Source: Bacteroidota bacterium (lineage in GTDB: Bacteria > Bacteroidota > Bacteroidia > NS11-12g > UBA9320). Taken from it: a stretch of DNA of 64,000 nucleotides. The notes under the pieces were generated by a model, which worked only from the letters and a program-made list of their open reading frames with translations, made no database searches and was not told where the DNA came from. The translations under genes were made by a program, and so were the position numbers. The stretch covers positions 108,130 through 172,129 of the forward strand of contig CANIKO010000007.1 in assembly GCA_947468275.1 (NCBI GenBank), in the 5' to 3' direction. The first letter of the stretch is position 1. Each line of letters begins with the position of its first letter. Of the stretch, positions 7,730-18,694 are shown in pieces.

Positions 7730-9833
7730 AATGTGCTTTTAATAAATCGTCCTGAATATTTTGAGGCACATGACTATATCCAGAAAATTTATTGCTAAAT
7801 GAACCTTTGCCTTGAGTCATGGAGCGCAAGGTAGTAGAATATTGGAATAATTCCGCCTGAGGGGTTTTAGCCTTTATTACCTGATAATGGCCAGCCCCTT
7901 CCATACCCAAAATCACAGACCTTCTTCCTTGAAGGTCGGTAATTATATCGCCCATGAGATCTTCAGGAACTTGCACTTCCAAATCCTGAATGGGTTCTAA
8001 CAAACGTGGACTTGCATTCAAAAATGCTTCTTTAAACGCATGACCTCCGGCTATTTTAAAGGCAATATCATTGGAATCAACAGGGTGCATTTTACCATCG
8101 TATACCATCACTCTTATATCACGGGCATACGAACCTGTAATCGGGCCGCTTTCCATGACTTCCATAATTCCCTTTTTAATAGAAGGCAAAAATCTCATAT
8201 CAATCACCCCACCAACGATACAGTTATAAAAAATCAATTTACCACCCCAAGGCAAAGCTATTTCTTCTTTCCCCCTAAGTTGAAATCCCTGTGGCTCAGG
8301 CATTCCTTCGATAAATGGTTCTATTTTTAAATGCACCTCACCGTATTGGCCTGAACCACCTGATTGTTTTTTATGCCGATAGCTAGCAGTGGCTGAGCGT
8401 TGTATAGTTTCGCGATACGAAATTTTTGGAGCCACAAATTCTACTTCTACTCCATATTCATGATTTAATATCCATTCTACAATTGAAAGATGAAGTTCAC
8501 CCTGACAGCCAATTAACAATTGTCTCACTTCGCTGTTAAAAGATACCTGAACGGTAGGATCCTGACTATGGATTTTGCGCAGCACCTCACTCATCCGTTC
8601 TTCATCTTTTTTATTTACAGCACTTATGGCCTTAAGTATTCTTGGTTCTGGAAACTGTATCGGCTGAATGGTTATCTTTTTTTGTGCGGAATGAAGAGTA
8701 TCGTTGGTTTCTGTTTGTTTTAGTTTTAGCGCAGCTCCAATATCACCAGAACTTAGTTTTAAAACTGGTTCACGCTTATTACCATCCATTATAAACAGTT
8801 GATTGATGGTTTGCTCATCGCCGGTTCGCGAGTTTATTACTTTATCACCGGGTTTTACTTCACCCGATTTTACTTTAAAAAAACTTACCTGACCCAAGTT
8901 GGCTTCAAACAAGGTTTTAAAAACAAACAAGGCCACCGGCTTGGTTGGGTCACTTTTTATTTCATCTCCTTCTAGGCTTTGCTCAGGTTTAAGTTCAGAT
9001 GCAGCAGGAGCAACATTATCAATAAATCCCATCAATCGGCCGCTTCCCATATCTTTTAATGCCGATACACAGAAGATAGGAAATAATTCGTGATGCAACA
9101 TTCCTTGTTTTATTCCTTCGCGCATTTCCTCCTCGTTAAGTGTTCCTTTTTCAAAGAAAAGCTCCATAAGCTGTTCGTCATTTTCGGCTGCTTTTTCTAC
9201 CAATTCATTGTGTAATGCTTCTGCTTTTTCAAGTTCTTCTTTAGGAATTGGCAGCTTTTCAGGTTTGCCGCCATCGGGTCCAAATTTGTAAACTTTCATT
9301 TTCAATACATCCACTATGGCCCAATCTCCTTTTATTTTAATTGGGTACTGCATCAGCATTGCATTTTTCCCAAACGCATTTTTTATGGATTGATAACTAT
9401 CTTCAAAATTGGCATTAGGGTGATCAATCTGGTTTATAACAAAAAGGGTGGGTTTCCCCATCCTGTCAATATAATTCCAAATAATTTCGGTACCCACTTC
9501 CACGCCATGCACTGCATTGACAACCATGGCCACTGTATCGGCAATTCGCATGGTACTTGCTATCTCTCCTATAAAGTCATCTAAACCAGGAGTGTCAATC
9601 AAATTTATTTTATAATTTCTCCATTCGGTATGCAGTGGGGTTGCAAAAATGGTAGTTTCCCTGTCCTGCTCCACCTGATGATAATCGGATACGGTATTTT
9701 TGGCTTCAACTGCGCCCCGGCGGTTAATTATACCCGCCTCAAAAAGCATAGTTTCTGCCAAGGTAGTTTTACCACATTTATGCGCGCCAACCAATGCTAA
9801 ATTTTTGATGTGTTTTTCGTCATATTCTTTCAT
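7704..9833 (-). CDS. Elongation factor G-like translational GTPase (EF-G2 type)
   Basis: About 709 residues when started at the ATG at 9833 (MKEYDEKHIKNLALVG). The open frame extends 17 codons further upstream, but the family begins close to the P-loop. G1 is GAHKCGKT (16-23), G3 is DTPGL (80-84), G4 is NQID (134-137) and G5 is VSALK. EF-G domains II to V follow, with GHAFKEAF and LQGRRSVILGMEG near the end. Relative to true EF-G, the catalytic His of DTPGH is Leu and the G4 Lys is Gln. It is therefore probably a specialised paralogue rather than the housekeeping translocase. It is followed on the same strand, overlapping, by the PqqB-like lipoprotein. Confidence 0.88.
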   Translation of the reverse strand: MKEYDEKHIKNLALVGAHKCGKTTLAETMLFEAGIINRRGAVEAKNTVSDYHQVEQDRETTIFATPLHTEWRNYKINLIDTPGLDDFIGEIASTMRIADTVAMVVNAVHGVEVGTEIIWNYIDRMGKPTLFVINQIDHPNANFEDSYQSIKNAFGKNAMLMQYPIKIKGDWAIVDVLKMKVYKFGPDGGKPEKLPIPKEELEKAEALHNELVEKAAENDEQLMELFFEKGTLNEEEMREGIKQGMLHHELFPIFCVSALKDMGSGRLMGFIDNVAPAASELKPEQSLEGDEIKSDPTKPVALFVFKTLFEANLGQVSFFKVKSGEVKPGDKVINSRTGDEQTINQLFIMDGNKREPVLKLSSGDIGAALKLKQTETNDTLHSAQKKITIQPIQFPEPRILKAISAVNKKDEERMSEVLRKIHSQDPTVQVSFNSEVRQLLIGCQGELHLSIVEWILNHEYGVEVEFVAPKISYRETIQRSATASYRHKKQSGGSGQYGEVHLKIEPFIEGMPEPQGFQLRGKEEIALPWGGKLIFYNCIVGGVIDMRFLPSIKKGIMEVMESGPITGSYARDIRVMVYDGKMHPVDSNDIAFKIAGGHAFKEAFLNASPRLLEPIQDLEVQVPEDLMGDIITDLQGRRSVILGMEGAGHYQVIKAKTPQAELFQYSTTLRSMTQGKGSFSNKFSGYSHVPQNIQDDLLKAHYAATATSE

Positions 9834-10092
9834 ATTTCTACATTTTAATTCATTCATGTATAAAACTGTTGAAGCAAACGACAATGCCTCAACTTGAGCA
9901 ATTCATTACATCAAAGGAAAATAAAAATTTGGACATACAAAACCTTTTTAGGAGCGAAAAAACTGAATTATATCAGTTTTAATACTCAACTTTAGTCCGC
10001 CGACAAATTTTATTTAAAAAGATGGTTGGGTTAAAAATATACTTAGTAAAAGTGTTGGAAAATTTGATTAGGCCAGCTCTGAGAAGTTCGAT

Positions 10093-13000
10093 TTATCGGA
10101 TTAATATAAACATTCCCGATTCGGTCATTTTTATATAATGGTTGCTGCTCGTGTAGGAATAAGTAACATGTATTAAATAATTACCTAATTGTACCATTTC
10201 CCCTTTATAAGTTCCATCCCAACCTTCGTCGGATTCGTTGCCTTCAAATAATAATTCACCCCAGCGACTAAATATCTGATATTTCATTTCACCCACATCA
10301 TAAATCAGTGGTTTAAATCGGTCGTTTAGCCCGTCGTGGTTAGGAGTAAAAGCTGTCGGTAAGAAGAAACGACAATTAATATCGCGAAATAGGACTTGAA
10401 TAGAATCGCTTTTTTTGCCACAAATATTTGTGGCTGTCACCGAATAAATTCCTGGCTTTATGACCCTTAGATAAGAATTTGTGCTTCCATCATTCCATAT
10501 TACTTTTGACTGCCATGAATTAACCACCAAAGTCAGAACTTCATATTTACAGAGTGTGGTATCATTACCTAAATCAACTTTAGGCCCTGGATAAACATTA
10601 GTTACCTGGCTACTACTATCGGTGCAACCATTCACAGTCACAACATATTTCACCGTATCTTCCCAAAGTATTATAGGATTATAAATATCGGATTGAATAT
10701 TTTTACCATAATAAGTGCCCCCTAAAGTAACTGGTTTGAAATTATAAGGTCCTGTTAACTCGCAATAATATTTATTTAAGAGTTCAAATTTTGGATTGGG
10801 CATTGGTTTTACATAAACCATTCTCTTAACTGTATCGCCGCACCCTTTTATAGAATTGGCTATGAGCGTGATGGTTTTGTAACCTGGTGTTCCAAATATA
10901 TGATTTGCAACTTTTGTAGTTTGCTGGCTTTCATTGTTAATGTTCCAATTGAATAAGTTTAGGCCTAAGGAATCGTAACTCAGATCGTTAAATTGGTAAT
11001 TATTTTGAAACAGACATTGGGCACTGTCATTCACATCAAACCATGCCTTGGGTTTGGGATAAATACGAATTTTATTTGTGAAACTATCTACACAACCACT
11101 ATCGGTAGTGGTTTGAAGAATTATGGTATAAATACCGGAACGAGGATAAGTACTACTTGCCTGTTGCTGGATGGATGTTTTTCCATTCCCAAGATTCCAA
11201 AGAACACCCTTTATTTGGCCAGTAATTACCTTACTCGTATTTGTAAAAAGATAATTCTGCTGGTTTATACACTGATCACTATCGTTGGTTTTATAGGAAG
11301 TTTTGGCATTTGGATTTACTATAATAGTTTGACTCATCGAATCTTTACAACCATAATCCGAGGTTATGATTAATTTGGGTATATAATTTCCAATTGTTTT
11401 GTAAATATGTTTTGAATTGAGAGAAGTTATTGTGTCTAAATCTCCAAAACACCATTTGGAAGTCATAGTTCCTAAGGCGAGAACAGTTTTATTGGTAAAG
11501 ATAAAGTTTTGAATTCGGAAACATTGGCCGGGATCATTTACGGCAAAATCTACTTTGGGCATAGCAGCAACGGTAATTACTTTAAAAATACTATCCACGC
11601 ATCCTAAGTCTGACAGGGAAGTTAAGGCCACATTATAATTTCCAAATTTCGAATAACTGTGTTTTACATTCACGGCATTATTTTTACCTCCATCCCCAAA
11701 AAACCAGATGTAGGAAAGGGTTCCGTAGTTAATTAATGATTTATTTGTAAAATAATAGGCATTTTGAAACAAGCATTGAATAGAATCATCAATAGCAAAA
11801 TTGACAATTGGCTTAGGATATACATCCACTATTTTTTGTACTGAATCTTTACATCCTTTATTGCTGGTTTCTGTTAGCAATACTTTATACACGGTATCCT
11901 TCAAATATTGTATAACAGGGTTGGCAAGAACAGAGATATTCCCATCGCCAAATTTCCAAAGATGCTGAATAATTCCAACGGGAATGGTGCTGTTATTTTT
12001 AAATACGAAACTTTGACTGTTGATGCATTGGCCGGTATCATTTACTGCAAAGGAAACGGCCGGCATGGGGTCAGCTCGCACCAGTTTTTTCAATGAATCG
12101 ATACATCCATTACCTGAAATGGCCGATAAGGTGACTACATAATTACCAAAGGCAAAATAACGGTGTGATGAATTTAAATTCGTATTTGTAGCAATATCAC
12201 CAAATTTCCATTGATAGGTTAAGCTTCCTTTACGAATGTTGCTAACATTTGTAAAAACAAAATTATTTTGTTTCAAACATTGATCAGTATCATTAATTGT
12301 GAAAAGAGGGAATGGCTTGGAATAAACTTCTATCATTTTAGAAATGGAATCCTTACAGCCCCTATCTGAGGTTTGAACAAGTTTAATAACATGAAAAGTG
12401 TCGCGGACAAACGTTTTATTTACCGTTGATAGATTTGAGAATGTAGTATCATCAAAAACCCATTTCCGCGTTAAAGTTCCAGTTGCAACAGCACTGTTAT
12501 CTTTTAAAATAAACTTTTGATCATTGAGACATTGGGTCGTATCATTAATTGTAAAATTTGGAACAGGCATGGGATCCACAATTACAAAAGTGATAGCAGA
12601 ATCAATACACCCAAAGTTAGAGGTTGATTTTAACAAGACATTAAATCCTCCAAAGTTTTTATAACTATACGATGGCGAATTAACATTGGAAACTCCTGTA
12701 TCTCCAAATTTCCATTGGTAGGTGAGAGAACCTGAAGCAATCGTAGAATTATTTGTAAAAATAAATTTATTTTGTCGAATGCATTGTTCCTTCTTGTTAA
12801 CTGAGAATACGGGAACAGGCATAGGATATACAACCACAGTAGAAGAAACAGAATCAGTACAACCATAATTACTAACGGGAATCAAAGTAACCTTATACGT
12901 ACCATAGGTAAAATAATTATTAGAAGCATTACTTGAAATTTGTGATCTACCATCTCCAAAACGCCATGTTTGAGTGAAGGAGCCGGCTGCAATTTTAGTC

Positions 13001-16000
13001 TTATTAGTAAAAATAAAATTATTACCATACAAACATTGGTCAGGATCATTTGTACTAAAGGCAACTATTGGTTTGTAATAAACCTGAACTGAAAGCGATC
13101 CAGAATCCGAGCAGCCAAAATTAGAAACTTCTGTTAACCAAACTGTGTAAGTCTTTGCATAAGGGAAATTCTTAGTAGGATTGCTGATGAAACTGCTCGT
13201 GCTGTCTCCAAATTTCCAAACTCGTGAAAGACTTCCATAACTAATGCTACTATTATCAGTAAATTGAAATTTTTGATTATTAATGCACCCGTTACTAAAA
13301 TTTATGTTAGGTTTAGCCATAGGCATTGGGTAAACAACCAATGTTTGGACTAATGAATCCAAACAACCTAAGGCTGAAAGCGAAACAAGTTTTACAGTAT
13401 AGGTTCCAAAATTTGTATAACTATGTTGGGGGCTTATCTGAACAGACGTATTACCATCCCCAAAAAACCATTTGTAACTCTGGCTACCTGATGATATTTT
13501 ACTGCTATTGGTGAATTTAAAGATATTGCCTTTTAAACATTGTAAAGAATCATCAATCTTAAAGGCGGCCAAGGGCATCGGATAAATCACTGCCTTTTTG
13601 CGAACGGTATCCTTACAATTATTCACACTTGTTTCTCGAAGCATTGCGGTATAGGTTCCAGGTGATACATAACTGTGCGTTGCATTCATTCCGTTGAAAG
13701 TAGTATTATCACCAAACTCCCAGTTGGAGGTTAAACTTCCCCAAGCTATTTTACTAGTATTTGTAAAACTAAAACCATTTGCATTTAAACATTGAGTAGA
13801 ATCATTTATTTTAAAATTGGCGGCAGGCATTGGCCAAAGCCTGACTAATGCTGCAGCGGTGTCCTTGCATCCAAAATTTGAAGTCAATAGCAATTGAGGG
13901 TTAAAAATCCCTGTATCCTTGTAGTGATAAGATGCAGGATCTTTTGTTGAAGTGTCTCCGTTTCCAAACTTCCAAAGTCGAGTAAAAGTGCCTTCGGCGA
14001 TTTTACCTAAGTCGCCAAATGAATAAAGATTGTATCGACTGCATTGATTGTTTTGATTAATTGAAAACTTGACAATTGGCATAGCAAAAATCCTCACGGA
14101 ATCATAAGTCGTATCTCTGCAGTTAAATCCGGATATTGAAATGAGCCGGATTTTAAATCTACCAAAATTCCCATATCGGTAATTAAAACTTGCTAACGTT
14201 GAAGAATCTAAATTTCCCAAATTCCATTTTGGAGACAGCGAACCGGTGAGTATTTTGCTTGAATCAGTAAACGAGTACAAGTGATATTTAAAACACTGTT
14301 GCGCTTGATTTATCTTTATTTTTGATACTGGATTAGGATAAATAATAGTTGTTTTAACAAGAGAATCCGTGCACCCCCATTTTGTTTTTAAAACTAATTT
14401 AACATTGAAATTACTTGGGTTACTAAAAGTATGATTTGTGTTCCAAGAGTTGGAAGAATTTCCATCACCAAAATTCCATATCCAGGACTTTAAAGTATCC
14501 TTACTTGTTGACGAATTTGTATATACTACATTAATATTATGGCAAACGTTGGTAAAGCTAAATTTTGGATTGGGATTACTATGAACTGTATAATATCTTG
14601 CTATACTATCGGAACAACCCGCAACATTGGTAACCTTTAATTTTACTAAATAGGTTTTATCAAGGCTGTATAATCTCGAAGGATTTTTTAAATTAGATTG
14701 ACTGCCATCCCCAAAATCCCATTTCCATAAATAGATTTTATCATTGTATGTAAACGTTGAGTCTTTAAATAAACTAAATGCGCCTAAACAACTTTGTTTA
14801 AAACTAAAATTTGCAAAAGGAGTCATCGATACAACTACGATTTGCACCAATGAATCTTCACACCCATGATTGCTAAAATTTTTAAGTACCACTCTATAAT
14901 GTCCAGTATCAGAATAGGTATGGGTAGGATTATTAGTAACAGAACTTGTACCGTCGCCAAAAAACCATTTAACTGAGACGATAACTCCTGTACTAATGGT
15001 GCTAGCATTTGTAAACGTAGTGGTTGAATTAGAACAGTTTGTAATCCACGTAAATTTTGGTTTGGGCAATTCCCAAACAGTCACCATCCTCTTAAAACTA
15101 TTACTTGTATCGGGGTAAATATCTTCACATACCCTTGAAGCGCCGTTCTTTGTAAATAATCCCCTTGCAACTAATTGAGGATAAAAATCGCCATGCCCCT
15201 TATATTTAAATGAGACATTACTGTCTTTATCCGTTGCAAAAGTACCATTTGAGATATCCCTAAATTGCCAAGAATAATTGGTAGCATAACCACTATTATT
15301 TTTAAAGGTAATTTTTAAAGGTTCACATCCAATAGTATCACCAACAAAATCAAAATGTGCCATTGGGCCTACCAAAACAAGGTCTTTGGTTATGGAGTCT
15401 TTACAACCAAAAACATTGGTAACTTTTAGTTTTATTTTATAATCGCCAGTAGCGAAAAACCGTTTTGGATTTGGTAAATAAACTTGAGCGTAAGACGGCC
15501 CAAAATCCCATTCCCAAGTTTTTACAAAATCGCCTTTTAAACCTTTCATAACAGAAGAATCCATGGTAGTTGAAAGTGTTTTGAAGTCAATGGCCTGTGC
15601 ACATAATACTGAATCGAATGGCAATAAAAAATCCGCATAAACACCCGAAATATTTACGGAATTAAATTTAGAAAGCGTATCCCAACAGCCGATGCTATCG
15701 CTTACAGCCATAGAGATTTTATAAGTCCCAGGATAAGGATAGCTAATTTTAGGATTTGCTCCTAAATTTTGAAATCCATTACCATCTCCCAAATCATATT
15801 TCAATTGCTCTTTCCCCACTAAAGACCTCTGCGGATCACTCCAATAACGATAAGCTCCCGAAATTGTATCATAATATCGGTTGAATTCAAATAATTGCAA
15901 GGAATCATTAACACATTTAAGGTTTGAAGAAACTAAAAAGTTTTTGTGAACCCCTATATTAATTAATATCGAAGAGTCAATACCGAAACAACCGTTGGGA

Positions 16001-18462
16001 TGTATAACAGTTAATTTTATTCGGTATTTACCAGCTTTAAAAATATGAGAAACGGAATGTTGGTTTGTTGTATCTATAAATTTCCCATCTCCAAAATTCC
16101 AAATAAATCGTGTTCCTGAATCTTGATTAGAATCAACCGGAAAAAAACGCAGGGAGGCATCAGTGCAGTAATACTTTTCGGGAATATAATCACTTGTATA
16201 GATTGGAGACAATTTAATTACATTCACTGTATTATGAAACCATCCTGTATCTCTGCAAACTTTACCATTGGTATCCAATCCATTTTCTACAATTAGTCCA
16301 ATAGTTACATTTCCAGCACTATCACCGGCATAGTTGCTGTATTTGTAATTATAGGCTTTTGAATTATACATCCAATTGGAATCAAAATTCCCGGTTTTTA
16401 CAGCAGATAAAGAATCCCACATTACCCACCATGAATATCGGTAACATGTAGGCTGTGATTGGTATATATTAAAGCTTAAGGATTTAAACCCTTCTGGTCC
16501 AGGGCATGGAGTGCCGTTCGATGGAGTAAATAATCCTTTTGCTTTGGGGGCCATAAGCGGAATAGCCACATAAGCACTATCTCTGCAACCAAGGATTGTA
16601 TCTACAACCACTAACTTTGGAAAATAACATGCTTCTTTTCCTTTCTTATACATATGCCGAAACCGCAAAGAATCTCTCGAATACCTGCAATTTTGTCCAA
16701 TATTTATTGAATCCTTGGTATTAAGAGTGCAGTTAGGAGCAAAAGCATCACCTGCATCCCAAAATACTTGAGCACTTTTATTTCTAAATAAAATGGATGA
16801 ATTAATATACTGTATGGTATCTTTAATCTGACATTGAATCCGATTCGTGATATTACCAAAAAAAACGGATGGACCATGCACCACAATGGAATCGAGGTTT
16901 AATATACTATCGCATCCATTTTTGCTTATTTTAACTTTAGGGAAATATAACCCTGGATTATATCGGTACGCGGTTGAAAAATTATAAGATTGACCGCCAT
17001 CCCCAAAGTCCCATTGAATGGAAGCCCCTGAAATGAAGGACTGTTTAAAATGAAAATAATTGTCATTTTTACATTTTCCGCTACTTGAATCTATTACGGC
17101 ATCTACTACATAACTTGTATTTTTAACACTATTTGTATTAGTGTATTGATCAGAACAACCATTTTTATTATTTATCCATAAGGAAATATTAAAATTCCCA
17201 TTTGCTGTATAATTGTGATTAACATTCGTCCAACTTACACTATCGGTACTACCATCTCCAAAATTCCAAAGAAAACGTGTGACAACTGGCGGGGATTCAT
17301 TGGATTTGTTAGTTATGATTACTTTTGTGTTGAAACATCCTCCACCACCTGTAAAAGTGAAATCAGCCTTTATTTCAGGATAAATAATTACAGGATACCT
17401 TGCAGTAGTGTATTCACTGCAATTATTAGTATCTTCTAATTCTAAAGTTATATAATAAGCTCCCCCCCTTTTATCCATATACTTATGACATATGACGCTA
17501 TCGCTCAGTGGTGTGAAGTCGTCAAAAAAACCATCATCAAAAATTACCGTTCTAGATTTAAGTCTTTTTGTATTATCTTTAAGCTTAATACAGACATTAT
17601 TAGTATTAAAACATTGTGTGTCTTTTAAACCATAAAAAGTTGCATCTGGTAAAGGATTAACAAGTATGCTGTCCAACAAAATCCGGCATTTTGCAGAACC
17701 AAAATCTACCGTGAGCAAAGGAAAAAAATAGCCTATTTTTTTATAAATATGTGAAACCTTTATGGCGTCATAGATGGAACTATCACCAAAATTCCATCTG
17801 AATGCAATAGCATTGCTAATTGTATCGGCTGTAAAAGTAACCTGTGAATTTTTACAAGCTTCAATTACATCACTTTTTGCAGTAGGTTTTTTATAAATTG
17901 TAAGGTTTCTTTTCAACGTATCACTGCAACCGGCTTTTGAAAATATGACAAGCTTGACACTAAAATTTCCAACGCTTGAATAGGATGTTTGGGTATCGGC
18001 AGTTGCGGAAGTTTTGCCATTTCCAAAATCCCAATTCCAGCTAATAATTGTATCCCCATTATCAGCTTTGGAAGTATTTGTAAAAATGGTGTTCATTTGA
18101 TTACATGCGTCGGTCCATATAAAATCTGCTTTAGGTTTGGAATAAATGGTAATTTTTTTAATGAAAGTGTCTCTGCAACCATTGGTATCATTAACTATAA
18201 GTGTTACGGTAAAAGTACCGGGTTTTGAAAATAGATGGCTTGGATTAACAATGCTATCTAAGTTATCAAAGCCTGATAAAATATCTCCGAAATTCCAATG
18301 GTATTTTAAACTTTTGGAGGAATCGATAGCCTGAAATGAAACTGATTTACTTAAACAAATGGGACCGTTCACCTTAAAATCAGCGCTACATTTTGCATAC
18401 AATTTTCCAGTAGTTAAGTAAATTATACTAACAAGAATAGGGATACGAAGTAGAAGCTTCAA
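10093..18462 (-). CDS. Giant PKD-repeat surface protein with T9SS type B (CHU_C) sorting domain
   Basis: The protein has 2789 residues. A signal peptide (MKLLLRIPILVSIIYL) is followed by more than twenty PKD-type Ig-like repeats recognisable by W-x-FGDG, H-x-Y and DS/DT signatures. From about residue 1370 to 2550 (DNA about 10.8-14.3 kb) 14 tandem repeats of about 80 residues start with an ND..QC motif and carry GC.DS later, giving regular cysteine pairs. The last 90 residues (FLPTAFTPNHDGLNDRF to MFILIR) form the gliding-motility-associated C-terminal domain that directs export by the type IX system and surface attachment. The role is presumably adhesion or matrix building. The same-strand neighbour is another giant, but 232 bases and a possible promoter separate them. 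Confidence 0.92.
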   Translation of the reverse strand: MKLLLRIPILVSIIYLTTGKLYAKCSADFKVNGPICLSKSVSFQAIDSSKSLKYHWNFGDILSGFDNLDSIVNPSHLFSKPGTFTVTLIVNDTNGCRDTFIKKITIYSKPKADFIWTDACNQMNTIFTNTSKADNGDTIISWNWDFGNGKTSATADTQTSYSSVGNFSVKLVIFSKAGCSDTLKRNLTIYKKPTAKSDVIEACKNSQVTFTADTISNAIAFRWNFGDSSIYDAIKVSHIYKKIGYFFPLLTVDFGSAKCRILLDSILVNPLPDATFYGLKDTQCFNTNNVCIKLKDNTKRLKSRTVIFDDGFFDDFTPLSDSVICHKYMDKRGGAYYITLELEDTNNCSEYTTARYPVIIYPEIKADFTFTGGGGCFNTKVIITNKSNESPPVVTRFLWNFGDGSTDSVSWTNVNHNYTANGNFNISLWINNKNGCSDQYTNTNSVKNTSYVVDAVIDSSSGKCKNDNYFHFKQSFISGASIQWDFGDGGQSYNFSTAYRYNPGLYFPKVKISKNGCDSILNLDSIVVHGPSVFFGNITNRIQCQIKDTIQYINSSILFRNKSAQVFWDAGDAFAPNCTLNTKDSINIGQNCRYSRDSLRFRHMYKKGKEACYFPKLVVVDTILGCRDSAYVAIPLMAPKAKGLFTPSNGTPCPGPEGFKSLSFNIYQSQPTCYRYSWWVMWDSLSAVKTGNFDSNWMYNSKAYNYKYSNYAGDSAGNVTIGLIVENGLDTNGKVCRDTGWFHNTVNVIKLSPIYTSDYIPEKYYCTDASLRFFPVDSNQDSGTRFIWNFGDGKFIDTTNQHSVSHIFKAGKYRIKLTVIHPNGCFGIDSSILINIGVHKNFLVSSNLKCVNDSLQLFEFNRYYDTISGAYRYWSDPQRSLVGKEQLKYDLGDGNGFQNLGANPKISYPYPGTYKISMAVSDSIGCWDTLSKFNSVNISGVYADFLLPFDSVLCAQAIDFKTLSTTMDSSVMKGLKGDFVKTWEWDFGPSYAQVYLPNPKRFFATGDYKIKLKVTNVFGCKDSITKDLVLVGPMAHFDFVGDTIGCEPLKITFKNNSGYATNYSWQFRDISNGTFATDKDSNVSFKYKGHGDFYPQLVARGLFTKNGASRVCEDIYPDTSNSFKRMVTVWELPKPKFTWITNCSNSTTTFTNASTISTGVIVSVKWFFGDGTSSVTNNPTHTYSDTGHYRVVLKNFSNHGCEDSLVQIVVVSMTPFANFSFKQSCLGAFSLFKDSTFTYNDKIYLWKWDFGDGSQSNLKNPSRLYSLDKTYLVKLKVTNVAGCSDSIARYYTVHSNPNPKFSFTNVCHNINVVYTNSSTSKDTLKSWIWNFGDGNSSNSWNTNHTFSNPSNFNVKLVLKTKWGCTDSLVKTTIIYPNPVSKIKINQAQQCFKYHLYSFTDSSKILTGSLSPKWNLGNLDSSTLASFNYRYGNFGRFKIRLISISGFNCRDTTYDSVRIFAMPIVKFSINQNNQCSRYNLYSFGDLGKIAEGTFTRLWKFGNGDTSTKDPASYHYKDTGIFNPQLLLTSNFGCKDTAAALVRLWPMPAANFKINDSTQCLNANGFSFTNTSKIAWGSLTSNWEFGDNTTFNGMNATHSYVSPGTYTAMLRETSVNNCKDTVRKKAVIYPMPLAAFKIDDSLQCLKGNIFKFTNSSKISSGSQSYKWFFGDGNTSVQISPQHSYTNFGTYTVKLVSLSALGCLDSLVQTLVVYPMPMAKPNINFSNGCINNQKFQFTDNSSISYGSLSRVWKFGDSTSSFISNPTKNFPYAKTYTVWLTEVSNFGCSDSGSLSVQVYYKPIVAFSTNDPDQCLYGNNFIFTNKTKIAAGSFTQTWRFGDGRSQISSNASNNYFTYGTYKVTLIPVSNYGCTDSVSSTVVVYPMPVPVFSVNKKEQCIRQNKFIFTNNSTIASGSLTYQWKFGDTGVSNVNSPSYSYKNFGGFNVLLKSTSNFGCIDSAITFVIVDPMPVPNFTINDTTQCLNDQKFILKDNSAVATGTLTRKWVFDDTTFSNLSTVNKTFVRDTFHVIKLVQTSDRGCKDSISKMIEVYSKPFPLFTINDTDQCLKQNNFVFTNVSNIRKGSLTYQWKFGDIATNTNLNSSHRYFAFGNYVVTLSAISGNGCIDSLKKLVRADPMPAVSFAVNDTGQCINSQSFVFKNNSTIPVGIIQHLWKFGDGNISVLANPVIQYLKDTVYKVLLTETSNKGCKDSVQKIVDVYPKPIVNFAIDDSIQCLFQNAYYFTNKSLINYGTLSYIWFFGDGGKNNAVNVKHSYSKFGNYNVALTSLSDLGCVDSIFKVITVAAMPKVDFAVNDPGQCFRIQNFIFTNKTVLALGTMTSKWCFGDLDTITSLNSKHIYKTIGNYIPKLIITSDYGCKDSMSQTIIVNPNAKTSYKTNDSDQCINQQNYLFTNTSKVITGQIKGVLWNLGNGKTSIQQQASSTYPRSGIYTIILQTTTDSGCVDSFTNKIRIYPKPKAWFDVNDSAQCLFQNNYQFNDLSYDSLGLNLFNWNINNESQQTTKVANHIFGTPGYKTITLIANSIKGCGDTVKRMVYVKPMPNPKFELLNKYYCELTGPYNFKPVTLGGTYYGKNIQSDIYNPIILWEDTVKYVVTVNGCTDSSSQVTNVYPGPKVDLGNDTTLCKYEVLTLVVNSWQSKVIWNDGSTNSYLRVIKPGIYSVTATNICGKKSDSIQVLFRDINCRFFLPTAFTPNHDGLNDRFKPLIYDVGEMKYQIFSRWGELLFEGNESDEGWDGTYKGEMVQLGNYLIHVTYSYTSSNHYIKMTESGMFILIR

Positions 18463-18485
18463 AACGTGATTTAAAATATCAATTA

Positions 18486-18493
18486 CAAATATA
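18486..18493 (-). promoter_or_regulatory. Possible -7 box for the PKD giant
   Basis: On the reverse strand this reads TATATTTG, a perfect match to the Bacteroidota -7 consensus TAnnTTTG, ending 24 bases before the gene start. No TTG is seen at the expected -33 spacing, so the call rests on one box only. Confidence 0.4.
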
Positions 18494-18694
18494 GGTTTTT
18501 AGGATTGTGTTGGTTTAAATACTAAAGGCGAATATTTGTGGATAGTGAAATCTGCCTTATGGCAAGTAATTAAAACATTATTATGCTTTACAGGGGATAT
18601 CAGCTTTAATGTTTAAAATCAAAAATATAATATACAGCAGTGTTTTTAATAGATTAGTAATGATCGTTATGAAAATTAGAATTAATATTTCCAG

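Noticed and set aside
10800..14340. Regularly spaced similar DNA segments that could suggest a CRISPR-like array
   Set aside because: The period is about 250 bases, units are diverged, and they translate as PKD protein repeats in one long open frame.
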